A DNA stretch of 64,000 nucleotides from the NCBI GenBank assembly GCA_910584615.1, contig CAJUAM010000004.1:1-64000 (forward strand). Direction: 5' to 3'. The stretch comes from an uncultured Dorea sp. GTDB taxonomy: Bacteria; Bacillota; Clostridia; Lachnospirales; Lachnospiraceae. Both the position numbers and the translations under genes were made by a program. Below, one piece after another: positions 8,449 through 17,268 of the stretch. Positions within the stretch are counted from its first letter, which is position 1; each line of letters starts with the position of its first letter. The notes below the pieces were generated by a model. It had not been told where the DNA came from. It saw only the letters and a list, made by a program, of their open reading frames with translations, and made no database searches.

Positions 8449-9462
8449 ATGGCAGTAAAAGTAGCGATTAATGGATTTGGACGTATTGGACGTCTTGCAT
8501 TCAGACAGATGTTCGGAGCAGAAGGATACGAGGTAGTTGCGATCAACGATTTGACATCCCCAAAGATGCTTGCGCACTTACTTAAGTATGATTCTTCTCA
8601 GGGCAAATATGCTTTGGCTGACAAGGTAGAGTCTACAGACGATTCTATCATCGTTGACGGTAAAGAGATCAAGATTTATGCAAAGGCTAACGCTGAGGAG
8701 CTTCCATGGGGCGAGATCGGTGTTGACGTAGTTCTTGAGTGTACAGGCTTCTATACATCCAAGGAGAAGGCTTCTGCTCACGTTAAGGCAGGCGCTAGAA
8801 AGGTAGTTATTTCCGCACCAGCTGGAAATGATCTTCCGACTATCGTTTACAATGTTAACCATGACACACTGAAAGCAGAGGATACAGTTATTTCTGCAGC
8901 TTCCTGTACAACAAACTGTTTAGCACCTATGGCTAAGGCTCTTAATGATCTTGCAAAGATCAAATCCGGTATTATGTGTACGATCCACGCTTACACAGGC
9001 GATCAGATGACACTTGACGGACCACAGAGAAAGGGCGATTTAAGAAGATCCCGTGCAGCAGCAGTTAATATCGTTCCTAACAGCACAGGTGCAGCTAAAG
9101 CTATCGGTCTTGTTATTCCTGAACTGAACGGCAAGCTTATCGGCGCGGCTCAGCGTATCCCGACACCGACAGGTTCTACAACAATCCTTACAGCAGTTGT
9201 TGAAGGAAATGTAACTGTTGATGAGATCAATGCAGCAATGAAGGCAGCAGCTACAGAGTCCTTTGGATACAACACAGACGAGATCGTATCCAGCGATATC
9301 ATCGGTATGAGATTTGGTTCTCTGTTTGATGCTACACAGACAATGGTTTGCCCATTAGACAACGGAACAACAGAGGTTCAGGTTGTATCATGGTATGATA
9401 ACGAGAATTCATACACAAGCCAGATGGTAAGAACAATCAAATACTTCTCAGAACTTGCATAG
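8449..9462 (+). CDS. gapA: Glyceraldehyde-3-phosphate dehydrogenase, type I
   Basis: A 337-residue NAD-dependent glycolytic enzyme that makes 1,3-bisphosphoglycerate. The Rossmann start VAINGFGRIGRLAFRQM, the catalytic cysteine in SAASCTTNCLAP and the C-terminal SWYDNENSYTSQM are all present; length is normal. Strong ribosome site AGGAGGA. The codon choice is more T/A-ending and uniform than in neighbours (for example GTT, GCT, ACA), as expected for a highly expressed gene. It heads the glycolytic cluster gapA-pgk-tpiA-hydrolase-gpmI. Confidence 0.98.
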   Translation: MAVKVAINGFGRIGRLAFRQMFGAEGYEVVAINDLTSPKMLAHLLKYDSSQGKYALADKVESTDDSIIVDGKEIKIYAKANAEELPWGEIGVDVVLECTGFYTSKEKASAHVKAGARKVVISAPAGNDLPTIVYNVNHDTLKAEDTVISAASCTTNCLAPMAKALNDLAKIKSGIMCTIHAYTGDQMTLDGPQRKGDLRRSRAAAVNIVPNSTGAAKAIGLVIPELNGKLIGAAQRIPTPTGSTTILTAVVEGNVTVDEINAAMKAAATESFGYNTDEIVSSDIIGMRFGSLFDATQTMVCPLDNGTTEVQVVSWYDNENSYTSQMVRTIKYFSELA

Positions 9463-9506
9463 GTATTGAACACTTGGCGATGTTTTTTGAGCCATATGTG
9501 AAAGCC

Positions 9507-9532
9507 GTCCGGTGAGCAAAGGTGAGCCGGAC
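9507..9532 (+). other. Hairpin in gapA-pgk gap
   Basis: GTCCGG (9507-9512) and CCGGAC (9527-9532) form a 6-bp GC-rich stem. It has no T run and lies about 75 bases before the intrinsic terminator, in a 210-base gap that also holds an AGTCT/AGACT pairing (9571-9600). Possibly an mRNA 3'-end stabiliser or part of a larger fold. Confidence 0.4.
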
Positions 9533-9607
9533 TCCCATAAGTGGTATGCGGAATGGTTCTTCACGGGTTTAGTCTCGAAAAACATTTTCTGAAAAAGACT
9601 CAAAAAA

Positions 9608-9637
9608 GGGTCCGGTCTTTTGGACCGGATCCTTTTT
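9608..9637 (+). terminator. Intrinsic terminator between gapA and pgk
   Basis: GGGTCCGGTC (9608-9617) pairs with GACCGGATCC (9623-9632), ten pairs with one G-U, followed by TTTTT. It would give a gapA-only message, with partial read-through or a separate signal for pgk. Confidence 0.85.
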
Positions 9638-9672
9638 CATATGAAAACTCTATATTCACAGGAGGCTATATT

Positions 9673-10866
9673 ATGCTTAATAAAAAATCAGTTGATGATA
9701 TCAATGTAAAAGGATTAAAGGTCCTTTGCAGATGTGATTTTAACGTTCCGCTTATTGATGGTAAGATCACAGATGAGAACCGTCTTGTCGCAGCTCTTCC
9801 TACCATTAAAAAGCTGATTGCCGACGGCGGAAAAGTTATTCTCTGCTCTCATCTTGGCAAACCTAAGGGAGAGCCAAAGCCGGAGCTTTCTCTTGCGCCG
9901 GTAGCGGCACGTCTGTCTGAACTTTTGGGACAGGAAGTGAAGTTTGCTGCTGATGCGACTGTTGTAGGAGAGAATGCAAAAGCAGCAGTTGAGGCTATGA
10001 ATGATGGAGAAGTCATACTTCTTGAAAATACACGTTACAGAGCAGAAGAGACAAAGAATGGCGAGGCTTTCAGCAAGGACCTTGCTTCTGTGTGCGACGT
10101 ATTTGTAAATGATGCATTTGGTACAGCTCACCGCGCGCATTGCTCTAACGTAGGTGTTACACAGTTTGTTGATACAGCAGCAGTTGGATATCTGATGCAA
10201 AAAGAGATTGATTTCCTTGGAAATGCAGTAAACAATCCGGAGAGGCCGTTTGTGGCGATCCTTGGCGGAGCAAAGGTTTCCAGCAAGATTTCTGTAATCG
10301 AGAATCTGCTTGACAAAGTAGACACCCTGATCATCGGCGGCGGAATGTCCTACACATTCAGCAAGGCGCAGGGCGGCAGCGTGGGCGGCTCTCTTCTTGA
10401 GGCTGATTACTGCGAGTATGCGCTGAACATGTTAAAGAAAGCAGAAGAGAAGGGTGTGAAGCTGCTTCTTCCTGTTGATACAGTGATCGCGGACGATTTC
10501 TCTAATGACGCAAATTCTAAAGTTGTACCATCCGGTGAGATTCCTGACGGATGGCAGGGACTTGACATCGGACCGAAGACGATCGACATCTTCTGTGATG
10601 CAGTAAGAGATGCTAAGACAGTCGTATGGAACGGACCGATGGGTTGTTTTGAGATGCCGAAGTTCGCGACAGGTACAGAGGCAGTCGCGAAAGCGCTTGC
10701 TGATACAAAGGCAGTAACGATCATCGGCGGCGGCGATTCCGCGGCAGCAGTAAATCAGTTAGGATACGGCGATAAGATGACACATATTTCAACAGGCGGC
10801 GGCGCATCCTTAGAGTTCTTAGAAGGAAAAGAATTACCAGGTGTAGCGGCAGCTAATGATAAGTAA
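9673..10866 (+). CDS. pgk: Phosphoglycerate kinase
   Basis: A 397-residue glycolytic kinase that makes ATP from 1,3-bisphosphoglycerate. N-terminal domain motifs RCDFNVPL and SHLGKPKGEPKPE (substrate side) and C-terminal GGAKVSSKI, VVWNGPMGCFE and GGGDSAAAV (nucleotide side) are intact. The frame stays open upstream to 9541 through the terminator region, but the ATG at 9673 with AGGAGG at 9660-9665 gives the family's usual start MLNKKSVDDINV. Confidence 0.98.
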   Translation: MLNKKSVDDINVKGLKVLCRCDFNVPLIDGKITDENRLVAALPTIKKLIADGGKVILCSHLGKPKGEPKPELSLAPVAARLSELLGQEVKFAADATVVGENAKAAVEAMNDGEVILLENTRYRAEETKNGEAFSKDLASVCDVFVNDAFGTAHRAHCSNVGVTQFVDTAAVGYLMQKEIDFLGNAVNNPERPFVAILGGAKVSSKISVIENLLDKVDTLIIGGGMSYTFSKAQGGSVGGSLLEADYCEYALNMLKKAEEKGVKLLLPVDTVIADDFSNDANSKVVPSGEIPDGWQGLDIGPKTIDIFCDAVRDAKTVVWNGPMGCFEMPKFATGTEAVAKALADTKAVTIIGGGDSAAAVNQLGYGDKMTHISTGGGASLEFLEGKELPGVAAANDK

Positions 10867-10937
10867 GCACCGTTGAAGAAGCAGTGCGATCTTATGCTGA
10901 ATAATGATAAACATAAATATTTTTGGAGGAAAATAAA

Positions 10938-11687
10938 ATGGCAAGAAGAAAAATTGTTGCAGGAAACTGGAAAATGAACAAAACTCCAAGCGAGGCAGTT
11001 GCGTTGGTTGAGGAATTGAAACCATTAGTAGCAAGTGAGGATGTTGATGTAGTATTCTGTGTTCCGGCTATTGATATCATTCCGGTTGTTGAGGCATGCA
11101 AGGGTACTAATATCCAGGTTGGAGCTGAGAATATGTATTTTGAGGAGAGCGGAGCTTACACAGGTGAGATCGCTCCGGCAATGCTTGTTGATGCCGGCGT
11201 AAAGTATGTTGTTCTTGGACATTCTGAGAGAAGAGAGTACTTTGCTGAGACAAGTGAGACTGTTAATAAGAAGATGTTAAAGGCATTTGAGCACGGTATC
11301 ACACCGATCATGTGCTGCGGTGAGACATTAGAGCAGAGAGAACAGGGTGTAACGATGGACTTTATACGTCAGCAGGTTAAGGTTGGTTTCTTGAATGTTA
11401 CAGCAGATCAGGCTAAGGAAGCTGTTATCGCTTATGAGCCGATCTGGGCGATTGGGACAGGGAAGACAGCTACAACAGAGCAGGCAGAGGAAGTATGTGC
11501 TGGAATCCGTGCATGTATCGCTGAAATTTATGACGATGCTACGGCGGCGGCTATCCGTATCCAGTACGGCGGTTCTGTAAATGCAGGAAATGCGGCAGAG
11601 TTGTTTGCGCAGGCTGATATTGACGGCGGACTTGTAGGCGGTGCTTCTTTGAAGGCCGATTTTGGTAAGATCGTAAATTATAAATAA
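10938..11687 (+). CDS. tpiA: Triosephosphate isomerase
   Basis: A 249-residue TIM barrel that interconverts dihydroxyacetone phosphate and glyceraldehyde 3-phosphate. Motifs: GNWKMNK (lysine), GHSERREYF (catalytic histidine), AYEPIWAIGTG (catalytic glutamate and loop 6) and YGGSVNAGN (phosphate binding). The TTG at 10923 is in frame but overlaps the Shine-Dalgarno GGAGGA (10925-10930), so the ATG at 10938 is the start. 71 bases after pgk; followed by a terminator. Confidence 0.98.
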   Translation: MARRKIVAGNWKMNKTPSEAVALVEELKPLVASEDVDVVFCVPAIDIIPVVEACKGTNIQVGAENMYFEESGAYTGEIAPAMLVDAGVKYVVLGHSERREYFAETSETVNKKMLKAFEHGITPIMCCGETLEQREQGVTMDFIRQQVKVGFLNVTADQAKEAVIAYEPIWAIGTGKTATTEQAEEVCAGIRACIAEIYDDATAAAIRIQYGGSVNAGNAAELFAQADIDGGLVGGASLKADFGKIVNYK

Positions 11688-11706
11688 TGTCATATGAAGG
11701 CAAAAA

Positions 11707-11738
11707 GAGGCCGCCAGTTTTACCGGCGGTCTTTCTTT
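11707..11738 (+). terminator. Intrinsic terminator after tpiA
   Basis: AGGCCGCC and GGCGGTCT pair over eight bases with one G-U around a short loop, followed by a T-rich CTTTCTTT stretch. Ends the gapA/pgk/tpiA unit. Confidence 0.85.
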
Positions 11739-11786
11739 AAGAAAAACAGCAGGGAATGAGTTTCTATCTAGTGAGGTTAAAGTGTT

Positions 11787-12605
11787 ATGCGTTATATGGA
11801 AATTCCAATCCTAGCGGAAGGGTCCAGGGATTATGTGAGGCTTCAGGCATATCTTCTGGATACGCCGGTAGATAAGATCATGATAAAAATGCGGCCTATG
11901 ATACTGATCTGTCCCGGCGGCGGTTATGAAAAGTTAAGCTACCGGGAAGGGGAACCTGTTGCCGTCCAGTTTTTAAATCAGGGATATCATGCATGTATCC
12001 TCAGGTATTCTGTAGCGCCTGCAGCACATCCGACACCGCTCCTTGAGATTGGGAGTGCTATGAAAGTGATTCATGACAATGCAAATGACTGGCAGGTTGA
12101 CACAGGAAAAATCATCCTTGCAGGTTTTTCGGCAGGAGCGCATCTGGCGGCATCTTTAGGGGTGTTCTGGAACCGGAGCCATCTTTTTGAGCCTCTTCAT
12201 GTGCCGGCACAGAAATTAAGGCCGGCAGGGATGATACTTTGTTATCCGGTCATTACTTCAGAAAGCGGGATTTCCCACCGGGGGAGTTTTGCGAACCTTT
12301 TAGGAGAGCGTTTTCATGAACTGGCAGAGGAGATGTCTATCGAAAAGCAGGTAACAAAAGATACGCCGCCTTGTTTTATCTGGCATACTCTTGATGATGC
12401 TACGGTTCCGGTGGAGAACTCGTTTCTCCTGGTATCCGCATTGAAGCAGGCCGGTGTGTCTGCGGAGCTTCATGTATTTCCTAAGGGAGAGCATGGGCTT
12501 AGTCTGGCAGGGCGGACAGTAGAAAGGGCCGACGGGAGCGGGCTTAATGAGCAGTGTGAGCAGTGGATCAGACTGGCTTTTGTATGGCTTAAGACAATAT
12601 TATGA
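11787..12605 (+). CDS. Alpha/beta hydrolase, esterase/lipase family
   Basis: A 272-residue serine hydrolase. The HGG-type oxyanion region is ICPGGGYEKLS, the nucleophile elbow is GFSAGAHLAASLG (serine near residue 115), the acid is probably in LDDATVPVENS, and the histidine in KGEHGLSLA. This arrangement is typical of the BD-FAE / acetyl-esterase group, which often removes acetyl groups from sugars; the real substrate is unknown. No signal peptide, so it acts inside the cell. It lies inside the glycolytic cluster between tpiA and gpmI, with its stop only 28 bases before gpmI, so the two are likely co-transcribed. Confidence 0.82.
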   Translation: MRYMEIPILAEGSRDYVRLQAYLLDTPVDKIMIKMRPMILICPGGGYEKLSYREGEPVAVQFLNQGYHACILRYSVAPAAHPTPLLEIGSAMKVIHDNANDWQVDTGKIILAGFSAGAHLAASLGVFWNRSHLFEPLHVPAQKLRPAGMILCYPVITSESGISHRGSFANLLGERFHELAEEMSIEKQVTKDTPPCFIWHTLDDATVPVENSFLLVSALKQAGVSAELHVFPKGEHGLSLAGRTVERADGSGLNEQCEQWIRLAFVWLKTIL

Positions 12606-12633
12606 TGTTGAAATTAAAGGAGATGGTATTAAT

Positions 12634-14172
12634 ATGAGTAAGAAACCAACGGTATTGATGATATTAGATGGTTACGGACTGAACGAAAATGAGGCCGGAA
12701 ATGCTGTGGCAGAAGGCAAGACTCCGGTAATGGACAGATTAATGGCAGAGTGTCCGTTTGTCAAAGGGAATGCCAGCGGTATGGCGGTAGGCCTTCCGGA
12801 CGGACAGATGGGTAATTCTGAAGTGGGACATCTGAATATGGGCGCAGGCCGTATCGTATATCAGGATCTTACAAAGATTACAAAGGCGATAAAGGACGGC
12901 GATTTTTTTGAGAATAAGGCACTGCTGGCCGCATGCGAAAATGCTAAGAAAAATGACAGCGCTCTTCATATGTACGGGCTTGTATCAGACGGCGGAGTGC
13001 ACAGCCATAATACGCATATTTACGGGCTTTTGGAGCTGGCAAAGAGACAGGGGCTTAAGAAAGTGTATGTACACTGTTTCTTAGACGGGCGTGACACACC
13101 TCCGGCATCCGGAAAAGAATATGTAGAAGAGCTTGCCGCAAAGATGGAAGAGATCGGGGTCGGTGAAGTGGCAACGGTTATGGGACGTTACTATGCGATG
13201 GACAGAGATAACCGCTGGGAGCGTGTAGAAAAAGCATACAGGGCGATGGTTTACGGAGAAGGAGAAAAAGCGTTAAGCGGTCCGGAAGGAATCCAGAACT
13301 CCTATGATAAAGATACAACAGATGAGTTCGTACTGCCTACAGTTGTCATGAAGGACGGCGCCCCGGTTGCGACGATCAAGGACAATGATTCCGTTATCTT
13401 CTTTAATTTCCGTCCGGACAGGGCAAGAGAGATCACGAGGACTTTCTGCGATGACGGATTTACAGGATTTGAGAGAGAAAAAAGAATCGAGACGACATAT
13501 GTCTGCTTTACAGAATATGACGTGACGATTCCGAACAAGCAGGTTGCATTTGTAAAGGAAGAGATCACCAATACATTTGGAGAGTTTCTTGCGAAAAACG
13601 GTCTTAAGCAGGCGCGGATCGCTGAGACAGAAAAATACGCGCATGTAACATTTTTCTTTAACGGCGGCGTAGAGGAGCCAAATGAGGGGGAGGACAGGAT
13701 CCTCGTTAATTCCCCCAAGGTTGCGACATATGACCTGAAGCCTGAGATGAGCGCTTACGAAGTGTGCGGCAAGCTCGTAGAAGCTGTCAAATCCGGAAAC
13801 TATGATGTGATCATCATTAACTTTGCGAATCCGGATATGGTTGGCCATACCGGTGTTGAGGCGGCTGCCATCAAAGCTATCGAGGCAGTTGATGAGTGTG
13901 TAGGAAAGACAGTGGATGCAGTGAAAGAAGCTGGCGGGCAGATGTTTATCTGCGCAGATCATGGTAATGCGGAGCAGCTGATTGACGATGAGACGGGAGA
14001 GCCGTTTACTGCCCATACAACAAATCCAGTGCCGTTTATCCTTGTAAATGCTGATCCGTCGTATAAACTTCGGGAAGGGGGATGTCTGGCAGATATCGCC
14101 CCCACGTTGATTGAGATGATGGGACTTACGAAGCCGGAAGAGATGACAGGAAGATCGTTGATCATAAAATAG
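12634..14172 (+). CDS. gpmI: 2,3-bisphosphoglycerate-independent phosphoglycerate mutase
   Basis: A 512-residue manganese-dependent alkaline-phosphatase-fold mutase that converts 3- to 2-phosphoglycerate. Metal and catalytic residues are visible: D12 in LDGYG, the phosphoserine S62 in GNSEVGH, the RDTPP motif, NFRPDRAREITR, and CADHGNAEQ near the end. Length is normal. The frame is open upstream into the hydrolase gene, but ATG 12634 with AAAGGAGATGG upstream gives the usual start. Last gene of the glycolytic cluster. Confidence 0.97.
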   Translation: MSKKPTVLMILDGYGLNENEAGNAVAEGKTPVMDRLMAECPFVKGNASGMAVGLPDGQMGNSEVGHLNMGAGRIVYQDLTKITKAIKDGDFFENKALLAACENAKKNDSALHMYGLVSDGGVHSHNTHIYGLLELAKRQGLKKVYVHCFLDGRDTPPASGKEYVEELAAKMEEIGVGEVATVMGRYYAMDRDNRWERVEKAYRAMVYGEGEKALSGPEGIQNSYDKDTTDEFVLPTVVMKDGAPVATIKDNDSVIFFNFRPDRAREITRTFCDDGFTGFEREKRIETTYVCFTEYDVTIPNKQVAFVKEEITNTFGEFLAKNGLKQARIAETEKYAHVTFFFNGGVEEPNEGEDRILVNSPKVATYDLKPEMSAYEVCGKLVEAVKSGNYDVIIINFANPDMVGHTGVEAAAIKAIEAVDECVGKTVDAVKEAGGQMFICADHGNAEQLIDDETGEPFTAHTTNPVPFILVNADPSYKLREGGCLADIAPTLIEMMGLTKPEEMTGRSLIIK

Positions 14173-14191
14173 ACAGAAATTATGGATTTAT

Positions 14192-14240
14192 AAGACCTTT
14201 GATGGGGGAGTTCCCTTTCAAGGGTCTTTTTCTTGCTTTT
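14192..14240 (+). terminator. Intrinsic terminator after gpmI
   Basis: AAGACCTTTGA pairs with TCAAGGGTCTT (one G-U), with an inner GGGGGA/TTCCCT pairing, followed by TTTTTC and a second T run. Confidence 0.85.
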
Positions 14241-14373
14241 TTCGTCTGATTCTGTGTAAATTGGATATTTTGATGTTTTGGTTGAGATGATGGTGTGATG
14301 ATGGTATGATTTAAGTGTTACAGCGCGCATGGAAGAAAGAATCAATATTTTGTCATGGATACAGAGGAGACAT

Positions 14374-15042
14374 ATGAATATTTTAGTTGTGGAGGATGAT
14401 GAAATCATCCGTCAGGAGCTTCTTTTGCTTCTTAAAAATGCATTATATGATGTGACAGCTTTAGAGAGATTTGACGACGTGGCATCAAAGATCCTTATGA
14501 AAGATTATGACCTTGTTTTGCTAGACTTAAATCTTCCATATGAATCCGGCTTTGATATCTGTACAAAGGTACGAAAAGAGTCGGATGTGCCGGTTATCTT
14601 TCTGACCGGCCGGACGGACAGTGCAGATGAGCTTGATGGCATGTTAAAGGGCGGTGATGATTATATAACAAAACCGTTCCATTCGCCGGTCCTTCTGGCG
14701 CGGATCGCGGCAGTCTTAAAGAGGACGAAAAGAGGGACGGATAAAGAGATATCTGTATTGGCATATAAGGATGTAAAACTTCATCTTGCAAAGGGGTGTG
14801 TAAGCTATCAGGGAAAGAGCGCAGAGCTTTCAAAAAATGAGATGAAGATACTCCACTGTCTTTTCTTGAGGCAGGGAGAGATTGTCTCAAGAGCCGATCT
14901 GATCGAATATTTGTGGGATGATCAGGTATTTATTGATGATAACAGCTTAAGCGTTAATATGACCCGTCTCAGAAATAAGCTTGAAGATATCGGCGTCCAT
15001 GATTTTATAGAAACAAAACGGAGAATGGGGTATCGTATATGA
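14374..15042 (+). CDS. OmpR-family response regulator, BceR-like
   Basis: A 222-residue regulator. The receiver domain has the acidic pair in VVEDDE, the phosphoacceptor D51 in LVLLDLNLP, the threonine in FLTGR and the lysine in YITKPF; the C-terminal winged helix (about residues 125-222) has SKNEMKILHCL and DDNSLSVNMTRLRNKL, typical of the BceR/VraR antimicrobial-peptide responders. Frame is open to 14329, but GAGGAG at 14363-14368 fits ATG 14374. The stop overlaps the kinase start (ATGA). Confidence 0.9.
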   Translation: MNILVVEDDEIIRQELLLLLKNALYDVTALERFDDVASKILMKDYDLVLLDLNLPYESGFDICTKVRKESDVPVIFLTGRTDSADELDGMLKGGDDYITKPFHSPVLLARIAAVLKRTKRGTDKEISVLAYKDVKLHLAKGCVSYQGKSAELSKNEMKILHCLFLRQGEIVSRADLIEYLWDDQVFIDDNSLSVNMTRLRNKLEDIGVHDFIETKRRMGYRI

Positions 15043-16079
15043 CACTGGCTGAGTATATAAAGGACAGGATTTTAGTATTGGTTCTGCAGATATCCTGTAT
15101 GCTGCTGCTTTTTGGCTTCTTGAATGCGACTGGATATCCGTCGGATTTTTGCGTTCTGATAGGAGGGGGGTGGGCCCTGGCTGCCGGCGCGTATTTCGGC
15201 ATGGATTTTTGGGGGAGAAAAAGATATTTCCTTACAATGACTAAGATACTGGAACAGATGGAGGAGCGCTATCTTCTTGGGGAACTTATGCCGGATCCTA
15301 AAAAACTTGAGGACAGGCTTTACCGGGATATGATCCGCTTTTCCAATAAATCAGTCATAGAGAGGATCCATGTCATTGAGAAAGAGAAAAAAGAATACCA
15401 AGAGTTCATTGAAAGCTGGGTGCATGAGATAAAAGCGCCTATCACCGGAATATCTTTGATCTGTGAGAATCATAAGGATGAGATTACAAGACGTATCTGG
15501 ATACAGAACCAGAAGATAGAAAATTATGTAGATATGGCTCTTTATTATGCCAGAGCGGATGAGGTGTATAAGGATTATATGGTTCAAAAGACGGATCTTT
15601 CTACGGCAGTCTCATCGGTTCTTTCAGGGAATAAGTACTTTTTGATCCAGAATGGCGTAGAAGCAGAGGTTAGTTGCAGACATTTTGTATATACAGATAA
15701 AAAATGGATCATGTTCATACTAAACCAGTTGTTATTAAACAGTGTGAAATATAAAAAGGGCAATAGACAGAAGATAAGGATCTGTACGCAGGAGAAAAAA
15801 GAAGGGGTATGGCTTGTTGTAGAAGATGACGGGATAGGGATAAAGAAAGAGGATCTTCCCCGTGTCTTTGAGAAAGGATTTACGGGTCAAAACGGGCGCA
15901 GTACCAGGCGGGCGACAGGGATGGGGCTGTATCTTTGCAAGGAACTGTGCAGAAAATTAGGGATAGAGATCTGTATATTTTCTGAGGAAGGTAAGGGAGT
16001 GAAGGTAATATTAAAATTCCCGGTAGGAAAATATTACGTACGGAATGAAGGAGAAGACGTGCATGAAAAGACACGGTAA
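15039..16079 (+). CDS. Sensor histidine kinase, BceS-like (intramembrane-sensing)
   Basis: A 346-residue kinase with two close membrane helices (about residues 10-30 and 37-55) and almost no external loop, the layout of BceS-type kinases, which sense through a partner ABC transporter. The dimerisation H-box is ESWVHEIKAPITG (H129); N-box NQLLLNSVKYK, G1-box DDGIGI, F-box GFTGQNG and G2-box TGMGLYL are present. It overlaps the regulator by four bases and the next gene by 17. Unusually, no BceAB transporter genes are adjacent. Confidence 0.9.
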   Translation: MTLAEYIKDRILVLVLQISCMLLLFGFLNATGYPSDFCVLIGGGWALAAGAYFGMDFWGRKRYFLTMTKILEQMEERYLLGELMPDPKKLEDRLYRDMIRFSNKSVIERIHVIEKEKKEYQEFIESWVHEIKAPITGISLICENHKDEITRRIWIQNQKIENYVDMALYYARADEVYKDYMVQKTDLSTAVSSVLSGNKYFLIQNGVEAEVSCRHFVYTDKKWIMFILNQLLLNSVKYKKGNRQKIRICTQEKKEGVWLVVEDDGIGIKKEDLPRVFEKGFTGQNGRSTRRATGMGLYLCKELCRKLGIEICIFSEEGKGVKVILKFPVGKYYVRNEGEDVHEKTR

Positions 16080-16920
16080 AAAGAGGATCATAGCGCTGCT
16101 TTTAACGGCAGCAATATTTTTAAGCGCTATGCCTTCTTGGGAGGCTTGGGCGGCATCAGGAAGATGGAAAGTGAAAAAGAGCGGGAAATATTATGTGAAG
16201 CCCAACGGTAAACTGGCAACCAAAAGTTATAAGATCAAAGGAAAGTATTATGTATTTTCCTTAAAAGGAAAGCTTTTGCTTCCTAAAAAGAATTCGCTTA
16301 TGGATGTGGGAAATAAGACGTATTATGTGAGCAAGAAGGGAACTGCGCTCACAGGCTGGCATATCATCCGCGGCAAATTATATAATATGGAAAAAACAGG
16401 CGCTGTCAGGAAGAATAAAAAGTATCAGGGAATTGAGCTTACGGATACCGGAGCTGCGAAAAACAGCAGGGAGACTAAGATAAAATTTGAGACAGTCAAG
16501 ACGGTTGCAAAGGTGACAGATGATAAGATGACGAAAAAGCAGAAGCTTTATGCCTGCTGGAAATATATATCCAGCAAGAAGAAATTTCAGTATGTTTCTA
16601 AGTATCCGGATCTGAAAAAGAAGGGATGGCAGAAAGAGACAGCTTATGATATGCTGAAAACAAAAAAGGGGAACTGCTACAGCTTTGCCTGTGCGTTTGC
16701 GGCGATGGCAAATGAGCTGGGGTATGAATCTTATGTGATCACTGGACGTATAAAGGGATCAAGGGACAACACGCCGGACGGTTTTACGAGGCATGCATGG
16801 GTAAAGATAGACGGACGGTATTATGATCCAGAAGGGTGTTTTGCCGGATGGAGGACAAAGATTTACGGACTTAAGAAATATCCGTTGAGAACTAAGGAGA
16901 AAAAGACCATAAGATATTAA
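16063..16920 (+). CDS. Secreted transglutaminase-like protein with wall-binding-type repeats
   Basis: A 285-residue exported protein. A signal peptide (basic KRHGKKR, hydrophobic IIALLLTAAIFLSA, cleavage near AWAASG) is followed by three or four aromatic, lysine-rich repeats of the KYYV-x-GK type (residues about 32-125), like choline/cell-wall-binding repeats, then a transglutaminase-like domain with the triad cysteine in KKGNCYSFACAF (residue 205), histidine in RHAWVKIDG and aspartate in YYDPEG. Likely a wall-associated peptidase or crosslinker; substrate unknown. ATG 16045 is possible, but AAGGAG (16047-16052) points to ATG 16063. It starts inside the kinase gene, so it belongs to that operon. 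Confidence 0.8.
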   Translation: MKRHGKKRIIALLLTAAIFLSAMPSWEAWAASGRWKVKKSGKYYVKPNGKLATKSYKIKGKYYVFSLKGKLLLPKKNSLMDVGNKTYYVSKKGTALTGWHIIRGKLYNMEKTGAVRKNKKYQGIELTDTGAAKNSRETKIKFETVKTVAKVTDDKMTKKQKLYACWKYISSKKKFQYVSKYPDLKKKGWQKETAYDMLKTKKGNCYSFACAFAAMANELGYESYVITGRIKGSRDNTPDGFTRHAWVKIDGRYYDPEGCFAGWRTKIYGLKKYPLRTKEKKTIRY

Positions 16921-16951
16921 GAGTACAGATATAAAGATATACGAATGAAAG

Positions 16952-16983
16952 AAAAACGACCACTGACGGTATGGTCGTTTTTT
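16952..16983. terminator. Bidirectional terminator between transglutaminase gene and rpsT
   Basis: AAAACGACCA (16953-16962) and TGGTCGTTTT (16972-16981) form a ten-pair stem whose ends supply a T run on both strands. It can end both convergent genes. Confidence 0.85.
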
Positions 16984-17004
16984 CATCATATCTTCTATAC
17001 TTAA

Positions 17005-17268
17005 TTAAGCAATCCCATTGACAGCTTTAGCCAGACGGGAAATCTTTCTGGAACATGTGTTTTTGTGATAAACACCTTTGCTGCCTGCTTTGTTGATCTC
17101 AGTGACAGCAACCTTTAACGCAGCCTTTGCAGCTTCGGCATCCTTATTAGAAACAGCTGTCTCTACCTTTTTAATGCAAGTCTTTACTTTGGATTTGATT
17201 GCTTTATTTCTTGCAGCCTTTGTTTCGTTTACTAAGATTCTTTTCTTTGCAGATTTAATATTAGCCAA
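17005..17268 (-). CDS. rpsT: 30S ribosomal protein S20
   Basis: An 87-residue, lysine/alanine-rich 16S rRNA-binding protein. ANIKSAKKRILVNETKAARN at the start and the conserved HKNTCSRKISRLAKAVN end identify S20. The start is decided by the ribosome site: GGAGGTGG (17275-17281 on the complement) overlaps an in-frame GTG, so translation must begin at the TTG (17268-17266), which gives the family's M-ANIKSAKK start. Monocistronic, with its own promoter and a hairpin leader. It is divergent from gpr. Confidence 0.96.
   Translation of the reverse strand: MANIKSAKKRILVNETKAARNKAIKSKVKTCIKKVETAVSNKDAEAAKAALKVAVTEINKAGSKGVYHKNTCSRKISRLAKAVNGIA

Noticed and set aside
9541..9672. Longer N-terminus for Pgk
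   Set aside because: It would run through the gapA terminator; the ATG at 9673 with AGGAGG matches the family start.
13273..14016. 247-codon minus-strand open frame opposite gpmI
   Set aside because: Antisense shadow of a conserved enzyme gene; no start signals.
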